Assembly: GCA_900473795.1 (NCBI GenBank)
Contig: UCMT01000055.1
Span: 92,873 to 156,872, forward strand
Reading direction: 5' to 3'
Source of the DNA: Hyphomicrobiales bacterium
Lineage (GTDB): Bacteria > Pseudomonadota > Alphaproteobacteria > Rhizobiales > Rhizobiaceae
DNA: 64,000 nt
Positions 48,365-57,994 of this stretch are shown piece by piece (position 1 is the first letter of the stretch; every line of letters starts with the position of its first letter). The notes below the pieces were generated by a model. That model searched no databases. It was not told the origin of the DNA and was given only the letters and a program-made list of their open reading frames with translations. A program made the translations under genes and the position numbers.

Positions 48365-51220
48365 TCAGAAGAAGCCGCGCTTCTGCCACCAGCCGCCCTT
48401 CTTGGGCTTCGGCGCCTCGTCGCCCTCCGCCGTGGCGGTCGACGATTTGACGACCGGTTCGCTGGCGATCGAATCGATGTCGCGGTTGGTGCGGGCCGGC
48501 TTTGTCTCTTCAAGGGAGGCGGCAGCCTTTTCGACGACGGGTTCTTCAGCGACCACCGCGTCCTGTGGCTGTGCTTCGACAGCTGCCTGAGCCTCCGCAT
48601 CGGCGGTCTCAACAGGCGCTTCCTCAACGGGAGCTTCCTCAACAGCGGCAGCGACGGCTTTCTTACTGCGGCTGCGCTTCGGCTTGGCGGGTTTTGTCTC
48701 TTCCTCGACGGCGACAGGTGCTTCGGGCGCCACCTCTTCGGTTGCTGCGGCCGGTGCAGTCGCCTCGGTCTCGGTGGACGGCGATGCGTCGGATACCGTC
48801 TCCGATTCTTCCTCGTTCACGGTCTCGGCACTGGCGACAACGTTTTCGCCCTCAGCCTCATCCGGCCGATTGCGCCGGCCGCCACGCTTGCCGCGGCGGC
48901 GGCGCTTGCGCTTCTGGCGTTCTTCCTCGCTCAACCCGGCATTCTGGGCGTCATCGGCAGCTGCCTGAGCGGCATCGTCGTCGCCTTCGTCCTCGTCGCC
49001 ATCCTCATCCGACATGTCGTCGGAGCGGGCGTCGGCTTCCGCGGACGTCTGTTCACCGTTCGGGCCTGTGCCGCGACCGCCACGACGCCGGCGGCGGCGC
49101 TTGCGCTTGCGGTTGCCCTGGTCGTCGTCCTGTGCGGCCGGCACGCGCTCGGCGCGCTCAGCCTTGGCCTCGACCACGACGTCTTCTTCGTCCTCGATAT
49201 CCTCTTCGATGACGATATCATCGTCGTCCTCGGGCTCGGGTTCGAATTGGATGATCTGCTCGATCTTGACCGGATTTTCGACGGCTTCGCCACGATCGAT
49301 GGCAAAGTGCTGTGCGCCGACATGGGCATCCGCCTCGACGATGATCTGAACGCCGAAACGCTCTTCATAATCAACGATCGTGCCGCGCTTGTGGTTGAGC
49401 AGGTAGAGGGCGATGTCCGGCGTCGTGCGCACGGTGATGTTGTGCGTGGTGTTCTTCAGCAGATATTCTTCGACGCCGCGCAGGACATGCAGGGCGACGG
49501 AAGACTGCGAACGCACGTGGCCCGTGCCGTTGCAATGCGGGCAGGTCTGCATCGTCGATTCGAGAACAGACGCACGGATGCGCTGGCGCGACATTTCGAG
49601 CAGGCCGAAATGCGAGATGCGGCCGACCTGGATGCGGGCCCGGTCGTTTTTCAGATGATCCTTCAGACGCTTCTCGACGGCGCGGTTGTTGCGCTTTTCT
49701 TCCATGTCGATGAAGTCGACGACCACGAGGCCGGCAAGGTCGCGCAGGCGCAGCTGGCGCGCGACTTCCTCGGCGGCTTCGAGGTTCGTCTGGAGTGCGG
49801 TGTCCTCGATCGAGTGCTCGCGGGTCGAGCGGCCGGAGTTGACGTCGATCGCAACCAGCGCTTCGGTCTGGTTGATGATGATGTAGCCGCCGGACTTCAG
49901 CGTCACCTGCGGGACGAGCATGCGATCGAGCTGGGCTTCGATGCCCGAGCGCGAGAAGATCGGGTGCACGTCGCGGTAGGGCTGAACCACCTTGGCGTGG
50001 CTCGGCATCAGCATCTTCATGAAGCTCTTGGCTTCCTTGTAGCCTTCCTCGCCGGCAACGATGATCTCGCTGATGTCCTTGTTGTAAAGGTCGCGGATCG
50101 AACGCTTGATCAGGCTGCCTTCTTCATAGACGAGGCAGGGAGCGGTCGAGGACAGCGTCAGCGTGCGGACGTTTTCCCACAGGCGCATCAGATATTCGAA
50201 ATCGCGCTTGACCTCGACCTTGGTGCGGTTGGCACCGGCGGTACGCAGGATGACGCCCATGCCCTGCGGCACGTCGAGCGCGCGGGCGATTTCCTTCAGG
50301 CGCTTGCGGTCCGGCAGGTTGGTGATCTTGCGGGAAATGCCGCCGCCGCGTGCCGTGTTCGGCATCAGCACCGAATAGCGGCCGGCGAGCGAAAGATAGG
50401 TGGTGAGGGCTGCACCCTTGTTGCCGCGTTCTTCCTTGGCCACCTGCACGAGCAGGATCTGCCGGCGCTTGATGACTTCCTGGATGCGGTACTGCTTGCG
50501 CGGCTTGCGAACCTGGCGGTCCGGCACTTCTTCCATTGCGTCTTCGGCACCAACGGATTCGATGACTTCCTTCTCTTCAGGATGACCATCGTCGTCGTCG
50601 TCTTCATCGGCGTTGCGACGGCGGCCGCGCGTCTCTTCCGAGATGCTGTCGGTATCGACCATGGCGGCCATTTCGCCGCTCGAGCTTTCCTCGCCGTCGG
50701 CGCTTTCTGAGGCGGCTTCTGCCGCTTCCGCCGCAGCCTTCTTCGTGCGGCGAGGGCGCTTGGCCTTGGTCTTGGGCTTTTCTTCTGCTTCCGGCGGAAC
50801 TTCTGCCACGACATCGACGGTCTCGGCTGCCTCGACGACGGCTTCTTCCGTTGCAGCTACAGTTTCCTCGTCGGAATCAGGGCCGAGATCCGTGCCGGTC
50901 TCGACATGCTCGATGTCATCGTCGCGGCGCGCTTCCTCGGCTTCGGCCTTCAGCAGTGCCTGACGGTCGGCGAGGGGAATCTGATAATAGTCGGGGTGGA
51001 TTTCCGCGAAGGCCAGGAAGCCGTGACGGTTGCCGCCGTAATCGACGAAGGCCGCCTGCAGCGACGGCTCCACGCGTGTGACTTTCGCGAGGTAGATGTT
51101 GCCGCGTATCTGTTTCTTATGTTCGGATTCGAAGTCGAATTCTTCTATGCGGTTTCCGCGTACGACAACGACGCGCGTCTCTTCAGCGTGAGACGCATCG
51201 ATAAGCATTTTCTCTGCCAT
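48365..51220 (-). CDS. rne: Ribonuclease E
   Basis: Main endonuclease of RNA decay and processing and scaffold of the degradosome. 951 residues from ATG 51220 (MAEKMLIDASHAEETRVVVV). S1 domain around 36-85 is split by a long acidic insertion (about 90-240), a feature of alphaproteobacterial RNase E. Catalytic core with VAIDVNSGRSTRE and LVVVDFIDMEEKRN (the two metal aspartates) and the Zn-link CPHCNGTGHV. The C-terminal third is disordered, with arginine-rich RNA-binding blocks (RKRKRRRRRRGGRG and KRKRRRRGKRGGRR) and acidic tracts. Confidence 0.97.
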   Translation of the reverse strand: MAEKMLIDASHAEETRVVVVRGNRIEEFDFESEHKKQIRGNIYLAKVTRVEPSLQAAFVDYGGNRHGFLAFAEIHPDYYQIPLADRQALLKAEAEEARRDDDIEHVETGTDLGPDSDEETVAATEEAVVEAAETVDVVAEVPPEAEEKPKTKAKRPRRTKKAAAEAAEAASESADGEESSSGEMAAMVDTDSISEETRGRRRNADEDDDDDGHPEEKEVIESVGAEDAMEEVPDRQVRKPRKQYRIQEVIKRRQILLVQVAKEERGNKGAALTTYLSLAGRYSVLMPNTARGGGISRKITNLPDRKRLKEIARALDVPQGMGVILRTAGANRTKVEVKRDFEYLMRLWENVRTLTLSSTAPCLVYEEGSLIKRSIRDLYNKDISEIIVAGEEGYKEAKSFMKMLMPSHAKVVQPYRDVHPIFSRSGIEAQLDRMLVPQVTLKSGGYIIINQTEALVAIDVNSGRSTREHSIEDTALQTNLEAAEEVARQLRLRDLAGLVVVDFIDMEEKRNNRAVEKRLKDHLKNDRARIQVGRISHFGLLEMSRQRIRASVLESTMQTCPHCNGTGHVRSQSSVALHVLRGVEEYLLKNTTHNITVRTTPDIALYLLNHKRGTIVDYEERFGVQIIVEADAHVGAQHFAIDRGEAVENPVKIEQIIQFEPEPEDDDDIVIEEDIEDEEDVVVEAKAERAERVPAAQDDDQGNRKRKRRRRRRGGRGTGPNGEQTSAEADARSDDMSDEDGDEDEGDDDAAQAAADDAQNAGLSEEERQKRKRRRRGKRGGRRNRPDEAEGENVVASAETVNEEESETVSDASPSTETEATAPAAATEEVAPEAPVAVEEETKPAKPKRSRSKKAVAAAVEEAPVEEAPVETADAEAQAAVEAQPQDAVVAEEPVVEKAAASLEETKPARTNRDIDSIASEPVVKSSTATAEGDEAPKPKKGGWWQKRGFF

Positions 51221-51720
51221 GTAAGTGGTGCTCCTCGGCGCAACCGAGAAACGGCAGGAAGATCGCGTCCGGGAGGACACGTTCCATACAGCTCAGGTTT
51301 TTCGCCGGATGTGAATGTTCCTGCATGGTCGGGGAGATGGTCCAACAGCCAGACGGCAGCCGGAACGGTCTCGTTCCGGGGCCTGTTTACTTCTGACCGA
51401 TACTGCTGAGACAACGTCAATGACCAAACAAGAATGCCAATGTACTAGGCCCTGGAGGCCCGATGAATGTGCCCGCTCGCGGGCCTTCGGTGATCGTCAC
51501 CATAAACGCACCGGCCACCGCCGGAATTTCACGATTCAGTATGCAAGAGAGAAGGTGGAGCGACGGCGGATGAAGCGCGACTGCTTGTCCGAGACATGAT
51601 CCACGTCGAGCCGGGTCTTACCGGTTCCGATCACGCTCTGGCGCCGGGGCTTCAAAAACCCGTTGGCTGCCGGTCGTCGATTCTATCCCGTCAACACTTT
51701 CTCCCTGTGAAGCTTTTATG
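51221..51720 (-). promoter_or_regulatory. rne: Long structured leader region upstream of rne
   Basis: No gene fits the 800 bases between rne and the amidase. On the rne side there are several stable hairpins: CCGGAACG/CGTTCCGG at 51360-51379 (8 pairs, 4-base loop), GCCCGC/GCGGGC at 51470-51483, and GGTGA/TCACC at 51490-51502. A possible minus-strand promoter (CTTGCC, 17 bases, ATAAAA) lies near 51745-51715. E. coli rne has a 361-nt leader whose hairpins allow RNase E to cut its own mRNA; a parallel here is inference. Confidence 0.5.
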
Positions 51721-52028
51721 TTTTCTATGTCACAATGGCAAGGGAAAAGCCGGAACCGCCATAATATTGATTGATTCGCTTGTGCGGGTATGCACTGCCA
51801 GGATGCAGGTTTTGGCAGCTTCGGGGCATGTTTTTCGGTGCAGTGACCGGTGGCGGGCGGTGTTTGCTGCGTTCGGCAAGGTTTGGTTAACCATATGGCG
51901 TCATGGATGATAGGAATGGCAACCGGCGATGTGCGTGGGCAGTTTCTGGACCTGGAGGCCGTGTCCGAGCTGTCCGTGATGCGCCGATCGCGCATCCGGC
52001 GAAGCGTTGGCGACAAGGAAAATCGGGT

Positions 52029-53231
52029 TTGATCCTCTCGGCGATGATGCGGCACTGTTTGCTCGGGCTTTTCGTCCTGTGTTCGGCATTGGGCGCACAA
52101 GCTGCCGAAGCGCCGTTGCTTGCTTATGGCGCCCGGATCGCGGGTGACGACGCCCGTACCCGGGTGGTCATCGATTTCGACAAGAAACCGGTTTTCTTCG
52201 TTCATTACGTCGCCAACCCGGTGCGTGTCATCGTCGATTTGCCTGAAACATCGTTTGGATTGAAGCCGGAGGATCTCGCGGCCCGCGGCCTGTTCTCGGA
52301 AATCCGTTACGGTGCCATGGGGGCCGGCAGTTCGCGTGTCGTGCTGACGGCAAAGAAGCCGGTGGCCATCACCGTTGCGGATGTGAAGGCTGACGAGGAG
52401 GGCAGGGGCTTCCGGTTGGTCCTCGATGCGGAGCGTGTGACCGAGGAGCGTTTTTCGGGGCTTATTGAAGAGCAGAAATGGACGGGTACCGTCACGGCCA
52501 CCAAAACGGACCGTGTCGTCGAGCCGCCGACTGCAGGAGAATTTGTGATCGCCGTCGACGCCGGGCATGGCGGCATCGATACCGGCGCGATCGGCACCGA
52601 CACCAAGATGGAGGAGAAGAGCGTGACGCTCGCCTTCGCGGGCGAACTCGTGGAGACGCTCAATAAGGAAACGGGTGTCAAGGCGTTCCTGACGCGGGAA
52701 AAGGATGAATTCCTGTCCTTGCCGGAACGGGTGCAGATCGCTCGCCAGCACGGCGCCAACCTGTTCATCTCCGTGCATGCCGATACGCTCAAGCAGCACG
52801 ACATCCGCGGCGCGACCGTTTACACCATTTCCGACAAGGCATCCGACCATCTGGCGGCCAATCTTGCCGAGCGCGAAAATCTGTCCGACGAGATCGCCGG
52901 AATGACGTTGACGAGTGAACCCGCCGAGGTCGCCGACATTCTTATCGATCTGACGCGCCGCGAGACGCAGGCGTTCTCCGTCAATCTTGCGCGCTCCGTG
53001 GTCTCGTCGTTCGAGGGGCAGATCAACCTCATCAACAATCCCCACCGCTATGCCGGCTTCCGCGTCCTGCAGGCGCCGGACGTACCGTCCATCCTGCTTG
53101 AACTCGGTTTCTTGTCCAACAAGCAGGACGAGAAATTGCTGGTCGATCCGGTCTGGCGCAAGAAAGTCGCGGGCCTTCTGGCCGGCGCGGTGCGCACCTA
53201 TCGGGGCGGGTCGGTGGCAAACGGCGGTTGA
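52029..53231 (+). CDS. amiC: N-acetylmuramoyl-L-alanine amidase
   Basis: 400 residues from TTG 52029, which has AAGGAA eight bases before it; ATG 52044 lacks a site. Signal peptide about 6-25 (CLLGLFVLCSALGAQA), an AMIN domain (about 30-140) for septal targeting, and an Amidase_3 catalytic domain with VIAVDAGHGGIDTGA, the metal-binding His/Glu set and SVHADTLKQHD, ending ILLELGFLSNKQDE. It cleaves the peptide from glycan chains during cell separation. mrcA follows on the same strand. Confidence 0.92.
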   Translation: MILSAMMRHCLLGLFVLCSALGAQAAEAPLLAYGARIAGDDARTRVVIDFDKKPVFFVHYVANPVRVIVDLPETSFGLKPEDLAARGLFSEIRYGAMGAGSSRVVLTAKKPVAITVADVKADEEGRGFRLVLDAERVTEERFSGLIEEQKWTGTVTATKTDRVVEPPTAGEFVIAVDAGHGGIDTGAIGTDTKMEEKSVTLAFAGELVETLNKETGVKAFLTREKDEFLSLPERVQIARQHGANLFISVHADTLKQHDIRGATVYTISDKASDHLAANLAERENLSDEIAGMTLTSEPAEVADILIDLTRRETQAFSVNLARSVVSSFEGQINLINNPHRYAGFRVLQAPDVPSILLELGFLSNKQDEKLLVDPVWRKKVAGLLAGAVRTYRGGSVANGG

Positions 53232-53564
53232 TCTCTTCCCGTTTTTCAAAGCAATGACGTTTGATGTGATTTGTGTCGCTCAAGTAACAGCGATATCGTT
53301 TTCAAGGGATGCGGCGTGTTTAATATGCCGAGAGCCCTATTTTGCTCACAATCCGGTCGCTATCCGGAAATCTGATTTACGCGATCGGTGATCTGAAAGA
53401 GACAGCCGGTCGTAAAAATGAAACGCGGGAGACTGCCGGATGTCCGGCTTTCTTTGCGGTTTAATTCGTTCGGCATGATTGCATTCGGACAAGGTGCAGG
53501 CTAGGCCCACCATGCTCGCGTGCTCCGCACAGAGAAACGACAACAGGGTACCGGTATCTGGCTG
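53232..53564. other. Gap between amiC and mrcA
   Basis: 333 bases without a supported gene. GCCGGA and TCCGGC at 53435-53448 flank only two bases and precede TTTCTTT, a poor terminator. The mrcA promoter should be here; I could not place it. Confidence 0.35.
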
Positions 53565-56018
53565 ATGATCAGACTGATTGGATATTTCTTCGGCATTGGC
53601 GCATTTCTGGTGCTCGGCGTGGCCGCTGCGGCCGCCATCTATCTCGGCCACATCACGAAAGACTTGCCGGATTATGAAGTTCTCAACAGCTATGCGCCGC
53701 CGGTAACGACGCGCGTTCACGCCGGCAACGGCGCGCTGATGGCCGAGTATGCCCGCGAGCGCCGCCTCTATCTGCCGATCCAGGCCATTCCCGACCGCGT
53801 CAAGGCCGCGTTCATTTCGGCGGAAGACAAGAATTTCTATCAGCATCCGGGCGTCGATATCACCGGCCTTGCACGCGCCATCGCCGTCAACCTGCAGAAC
53901 TTCGGTTCGGGCCGCCGCCCCGTGGGCGCCTCGACGATCACCCAGCAGGTCGCCAAGAACTTCCTTCTTTCGGCGGACCAGACGATCGACCGCAAGGTCA
54001 AGGAAGCGATCCTGTCCTTCCGCATCGAGCAGGCCTACAGCAAGGACCGCATTCTCGAACTCTACCTCAACGAAATTTTCTTCGGTCTGAACTCCTACGG
54101 TATTGCCGGCGCGGCTCTGACCTATTTCGACAAGTCGGTGACGGAACTGACGATCGCCGAGACCGCCTATCTCGCGGCGCTGCCCAAGGGCCCCTCCAAC
54201 TATCATCCGTTCCGCCGTGAAAAGGCGGCGCTCGAGCGTCGTGACTGGGTCATCGACCGCATGGTCGAGAACGGCTACGTCACCAAGGCCGACGGCGAGG
54301 AAGCCAAGAAGCAGCCGCTGGGCGTCAGCGTCCGGCGTGGCGGATCGCACCTTTTCGCCTCGGAATATTTCGCCGAGGAGGTCCGCCGCCAGATCATCCA
54401 GCGTTATGGCGATAGTGCCCTCTATGAAGGCGGCCTGTCCGTTCGCACCTCGCTTGATCCCCGGCTGCAGGTCGAGGCACGCAAGGCGCTGCAGAACGCG
54501 CTGGTTTCCTATGACGAGCGGCGCGGCTTCCATGGCGCGCTGAAGACGATCGAAATCGGCGGTGACTGGGGCGAGCCGCTCGGCAAGCTTGAAGCGCTTT
54601 CCGATGTGCCGGAATGGAAGCTTGCCGTCGTGCTCGCGGTCGATGAGAGCGGTGCCGAAATCGGCATCCAGCCGGAGAAGGACGGCGCAGGCAAGATCGG
54701 TACCGATCGGGTGACCGGACGCATCTCGGAAAAGAACATGCACTGGGCCTATCGTTCCTCGACGGGTGACCGCAAGACGGCGAAGTCTCCCGAAGGCGTT
54801 GTCGGCCCAGGCGATGTCGTCTATGTCGAGGCGACGGACGTGGACGGCGAATACCGCCTGCGCCAGCCCCCGAAGGTGCAGGGTGGCCTCGTTGCCATGG
54901 ATCCGCAGACCGGCCGCGTTCTCGCCATGGCCGGCGGCTTTTCCTATGGGCAGTCGGAGTTCAACCGAGCGACCCAGGCGATGCGTCAGCCCGGATCGTC
55001 CTTCAAGCCCTTCGTCTACGCGGCAGCACTCGACAATGGCTATACGCCGGCTTCCGTCATCCTCGACGCACCGTTCGAACTGGTCACCGGCGGCCAGGTC
55101 TGGCGCCCGGAAAACTATGGCGGCGGCTCGGCCGGCCCCTCGACGTTGCGCCTCGGCATCGAGAAGTCGCGCAACCTGATGACGGTGCGGCTTGCTAACG
55201 ACATGGGCATGAATCTCGTTGCCGAATATGCCGAGCGGTTCGGCATCTACGACAAGATGATGCCGGTGCTGGCCATGTCGCTCGGTTCGGGCGAGACGAC
55301 GGTGCTGCGGATGGTTTCGGCCTACGCCGTGCTCGCCAATGGCGGCAAGCAGATCAAGCCGTCGATGATCGACCGGATCCAGGACCGCTACGGCAAGACG
55401 ATCTTCCGCCATGAGGAGCGCACCTGCGACAACTGCAACGCCGCCGACTGGGAGAACCAGGAAGAGCCGGTTCTCACCGACAATCGCGATCAGGTTCTCG
55501 ATCCGATGACTGCCTATCAGATCACCTCGATGATGGAAGGCGTGATCACCCGCGGCACCGCCGCCGGCAAGATCAATCTCGACCGTCCGGTGGCTGGCAA
55601 GACCGGCACGACCAATGACGAGAAGGATGCCTGGTTCGTCGGCTACACGCCGGACATGGTCGCCGGCCTCTATCTCGGCTTCGACAATCCGGCGCCGCTC
55701 GGACGCGGTGCGACGGGCGGCGGTCTTGCCGCACCCGTGTTCAACGATTTCATGCAGGTGGCGATGCAGGGCACGCGCCCGGTCAAGTTCGTGCCGCCGG
55801 AGGGAATGAGCCTTATTCCCGTCAACCGCAAGACCGGTATGGCGGCGGCCGAAGGCGACCCGGACACGATCATCGAAGCCTTCAAGCCCGGGACTGGCCC
55901 GGCCGAGAGCTTCTCGGTGATCGATGGCGGCGCCGAGTATATTCCGCCGGAGGAAATCCTGAAGGCTTCGCCACAGGCAAACGACGCCATCAACCGCGGC
56001 TCGAGCGGACTGTTTTAA
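53565..56018 (+). CDS. mrcA: Penicillin-binding protein 1A
   Basis: Bifunctional peptidoglycan synthase in the inner membrane. 817 residues from ATG 53565 (MIRLIGYFFGIGAFLVLG); GTG 53520 is possible but has no ribosome site. One N-terminal span, a GT51 glycosyltransferase domain (EDKNFYQHPGVDITG, GASTITQQVAKN, LELYLNEIFFG), then the transpeptidase with SSFK (Ser478-Lys481), SRN (KSRNLMTVRL) and KTGTTND. In Rhizobiaceae PBP1A is linked to polar growth. Confidence 0.96.
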   Translation: MIRLIGYFFGIGAFLVLGVAAAAAIYLGHITKDLPDYEVLNSYAPPVTTRVHAGNGALMAEYARERRLYLPIQAIPDRVKAAFISAEDKNFYQHPGVDITGLARAIAVNLQNFGSGRRPVGASTITQQVAKNFLLSADQTIDRKVKEAILSFRIEQAYSKDRILELYLNEIFFGLNSYGIAGAALTYFDKSVTELTIAETAYLAALPKGPSNYHPFRREKAALERRDWVIDRMVENGYVTKADGEEAKKQPLGVSVRRGGSHLFASEYFAEEVRRQIIQRYGDSALYEGGLSVRTSLDPRLQVEARKALQNALVSYDERRGFHGALKTIEIGGDWGEPLGKLEALSDVPEWKLAVVLAVDESGAEIGIQPEKDGAGKIGTDRVTGRISEKNMHWAYRSSTGDRKTAKSPEGVVGPGDVVYVEATDVDGEYRLRQPPKVQGGLVAMDPQTGRVLAMAGGFSYGQSEFNRATQAMRQPGSSFKPFVYAAALDNGYTPASVILDAPFELVTGGQVWRPENYGGGSAGPSTLRLGIEKSRNLMTVRLANDMGMNLVAEYAERFGIYDKMMPVLAMSLGSGETTVLRMVSAYAVLANGGKQIKPSMIDRIQDRYGKTIFRHEERTCDNCNAADWENQEEPVLTDNRDQVLDPMTAYQITSMMEGVITRGTAAGKINLDRPVAGKTGTTNDEKDAWFVGYTPDMVAGLYLGFDNPAPLGRGATGGGLAAPVFNDFMQVAMQGTRPVKFVPPEGMSLIPVNRKTGMAAAEGDPDTIIEAFKPGTGPAESFSVIDGGAEYIPPEEILKASPQANDAINRGSSGLF

Positions 56019-56117
56019 CGCCCCTAATCTGCCTTTACCGACGCCCTCCGTCTTTACAGGAGCGGCGGGCATCGTTATTCACGGCGCACATTTCATTCCA
56101 GCGCAAGAAGCAGGACA

Positions 56118-57249
56118 ATGCGGACCGAAATCGAGAATATCGTCGACGAAATCAAGCAGGCCATAAGCCTGCTGAGGAGGCATCTTTGACTGGGACCAGG
56201 CGGTAAGACGACTGGACTGGTTGAACAACAAGGCCGAGGATCCGAACCTCTGGAACGATGCGGCCGAAGCGCAGAAGCTGATGCGCGAGCGCCAGCAACT
56301 CGATGACGGCATCAACGGCGTTCGCTCTTTCGAAAGGCAGATGCAGGATGCCATCGACCTCATCGAACTCGGCGAGGAAGAGGGCGATGCCGATATCGTC
56401 AAGGAGGCGGAAGAGGCGTTGAAGGTTCTTCGGTCTGAAGCGGCCCGCCGCCAGGTCGAAGCCATGCTGTCGGGCGAGGCGGACGGCAACGACACCTATC
56501 TCGAAGTGCACTCCGGTGCCGGCGGCACCGAAAGCCAGGACTGGGCAAACATGCTGCTGCGCATGTATACCCGCTGGGCCGAACGGCAGGGCTTCAAGGT
56601 CGATCTCATGGAAATCCATGACGGCGAAGAAGCCGGCATCAAGTCGGCAACCCTGCTCGTCAAGGGCCATAATGCCTATGGCTGGCTGAAGACCGAATCG
56701 GGCGTGCATCGTCTGGTGCGCATCTCGCCCTACGACAGCAATGCCCGCCGTCATACCTCGTTCTCGTCCATTTGGGTCTACCCGGTGGTCGACGATTCGA
56801 TCCAGATCGACATCAACGAGAGCGATTGCCGCATCGACACCTATCGCTCGTCCGGTGCCGGCGGTCAGCACGTCAACACGACCGATTCGGCCGTGCGCAT
56901 CACGCACATGCCCTCCGGCATCGTCGTCCAGTGCCAGCAGGAACGCTCGCAGCACAAGAACAAGGCCAAGGCCTGGGACATGCTGCGCGCTCGCCTCTAC
57001 GAATCGGAACTGAAGAAGCGCGAAGACGCGGCCAACGCCGAAGCCGCCTCCAAGACCGATATCGGCTGGGGCCACCAGATCCGCTCCTACGTGCTGCAGC
57101 CCTACCAGTTGGTGAAGGACCTGCGCACCGGGGTCGCGAGCACCGCGCCGGACGACGTGCTCGATGGCGATCTCAACGAGTTCATGGAAGCGGCGCTGGC
57201 CCACAGGGTGAGCGGCGGTGCCGATGCGGTCGTCGACGACCTCGCGTGA
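56118..57249 (+). CDS. prfB: Peptide chain release factor 2 (programmed +1 frameshift)
   Basis: Reads stop codons UGA and UAA. Translation starts at ATG 56118 ([20 protein letters not shown]), meets UGA at 56187-56189 after 23 codons, and continues in the +1 frame from 56188 ([18 protein letters not shown]) to 57249, giving 376 residues. The GGQ motif is in [16 protein letters not shown]; the stop-recognition tripeptide region reads [13 protein letters not shown], Tyr in place of the Phe of E. coli SPF. A reading from TTG 56221 would lose the first domain's N terminus and is not the real start. Confidence 0.95.
56175..56190 (+). promoter_or_regulatory. prfB: prfB autoregulatory +1 frameshift site
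   Basis: AGGAGG (56175-56180), three bases, CTT (56184-56186), TGA (56187-56189), C. This is the classic prfB recoding signal: an internal Shine-Dalgarno sequence three bases before a slippery CUU and a poorly recognised UGA-C, so low RF2 raises frameshifting and RF2 synthesis. Confidence 0.95.
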
Positions 57250-57271
57250 GACGAAAAAAGAGAGACACACG

Positions 57272-57301
57272 AAAAGCCGGGCCTCAAAGTCCCGGCTTTT
57301 T
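57272..57301. terminator. Terminator after prfB
   Basis: AAAAGCCGGG (57272-57281) and CCCGGCTTTT (57291-57300) with a further T: a bidirectional stem between prfB and the convergent hypothetical gene. Confidence 0.85.
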
Positions 57302-57319
57302 GCTTTTGAGCGTGTGAGT

Positions 57320-57856
57320 TCAGTTGGTTTCGCGCTCGACCCTGATGTCGCCGATGTCGTCGATGAGCACGGTCCAGGTCTCCGGCTCTGGTGCTGCCGG
57401 ATCGGTCTTCAGGTAGACGGTGGCAAACAGCCCCGGCTGCCGTGCGACGCCGTCGGAGGTTTTCGGCCGGATATCGGTCACATAGGCCTTCATGGAGGAA
57501 AATTCCTCCAGTTCGGCGGAGGACACCACCTTCGGTCCTGCGGCGTCCAGCGCGATCTGTTGCAGGAAGACATGAGTGTTTCCTTCGGCCTGGCGCACGG
57601 CGACCAGCTTGTAGTATCCGCGCTGCGCCGTCGCCGATGGGCCGGCTGCCGGGGTGCTTTCTGTCTTGGCGGCGTTCGGATCGAGGACGCTGAGCGGATC
57701 ACCGCTCTCTTCCCAATAGCCGGTGCTGGTCACGAAAATGATATTGTCGGGCATGAGCGTGGTGTCGTCGGCACGGGCAGATGACCCTGCGGCCAGGAGC
57801 AAGGCGAGGCAGCAGGCGGAAAGCGTGGCTATGCTGACGTTTCGAAACTGGAGCAT
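57320..57856 (-). CDS. Exported hypothetical protein
   Basis: 178 residues from ATG 57856, behind AAGGGCAAAG; ATG 57880 is an alternative. Signal peptide about 1-30 (LSACCLALLLAAGSSARA), then LMPDNIIFVTSTGYWEESGD, a Thr/Ala/Pro-rich spacer, and a beta-rich second half (GYYKLVAVRQAEGNTHVFLQ is typical of its strands). No family recognised; a periplasmic location is expected. Convergent with prfB. Confidence 0.7.
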   Translation of the reverse strand: MLQFRNVSIATLSACCLALLLAAGSSARADDTTLMPDNIIFVTSTGYWEESGDPLSVLDPNAAKTESTPAAGPSATAQRGYYKLVAVRQAEGNTHVFLQQIALDAAGPKVVSSAELEEFSSMKAYVTDIRPKTSDGVARQPGLFATVYLKTDPAAPEPETWTVLIDDIGDIRVERETN

Positions 57857-57994
57857 CGTCTTTGCCCTTGGTGCGCTCATGTGACAGCGGATGCTGGCAT
57901 GCCTTGTGGGTCCCGAGGCACATGAATTCCCGAATCACCTTCGGTCGGAATCGATTCCAATTCAAGTGATTGCTGGGATACGGTCGTGACCCTG

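Noticed and set aside
53435..53448. GCCGGA/TCCGGC as a terminator after amiC
   Set aside because: Only two bases separate the arms, so the hairpin cannot close fully; kept as a note only.
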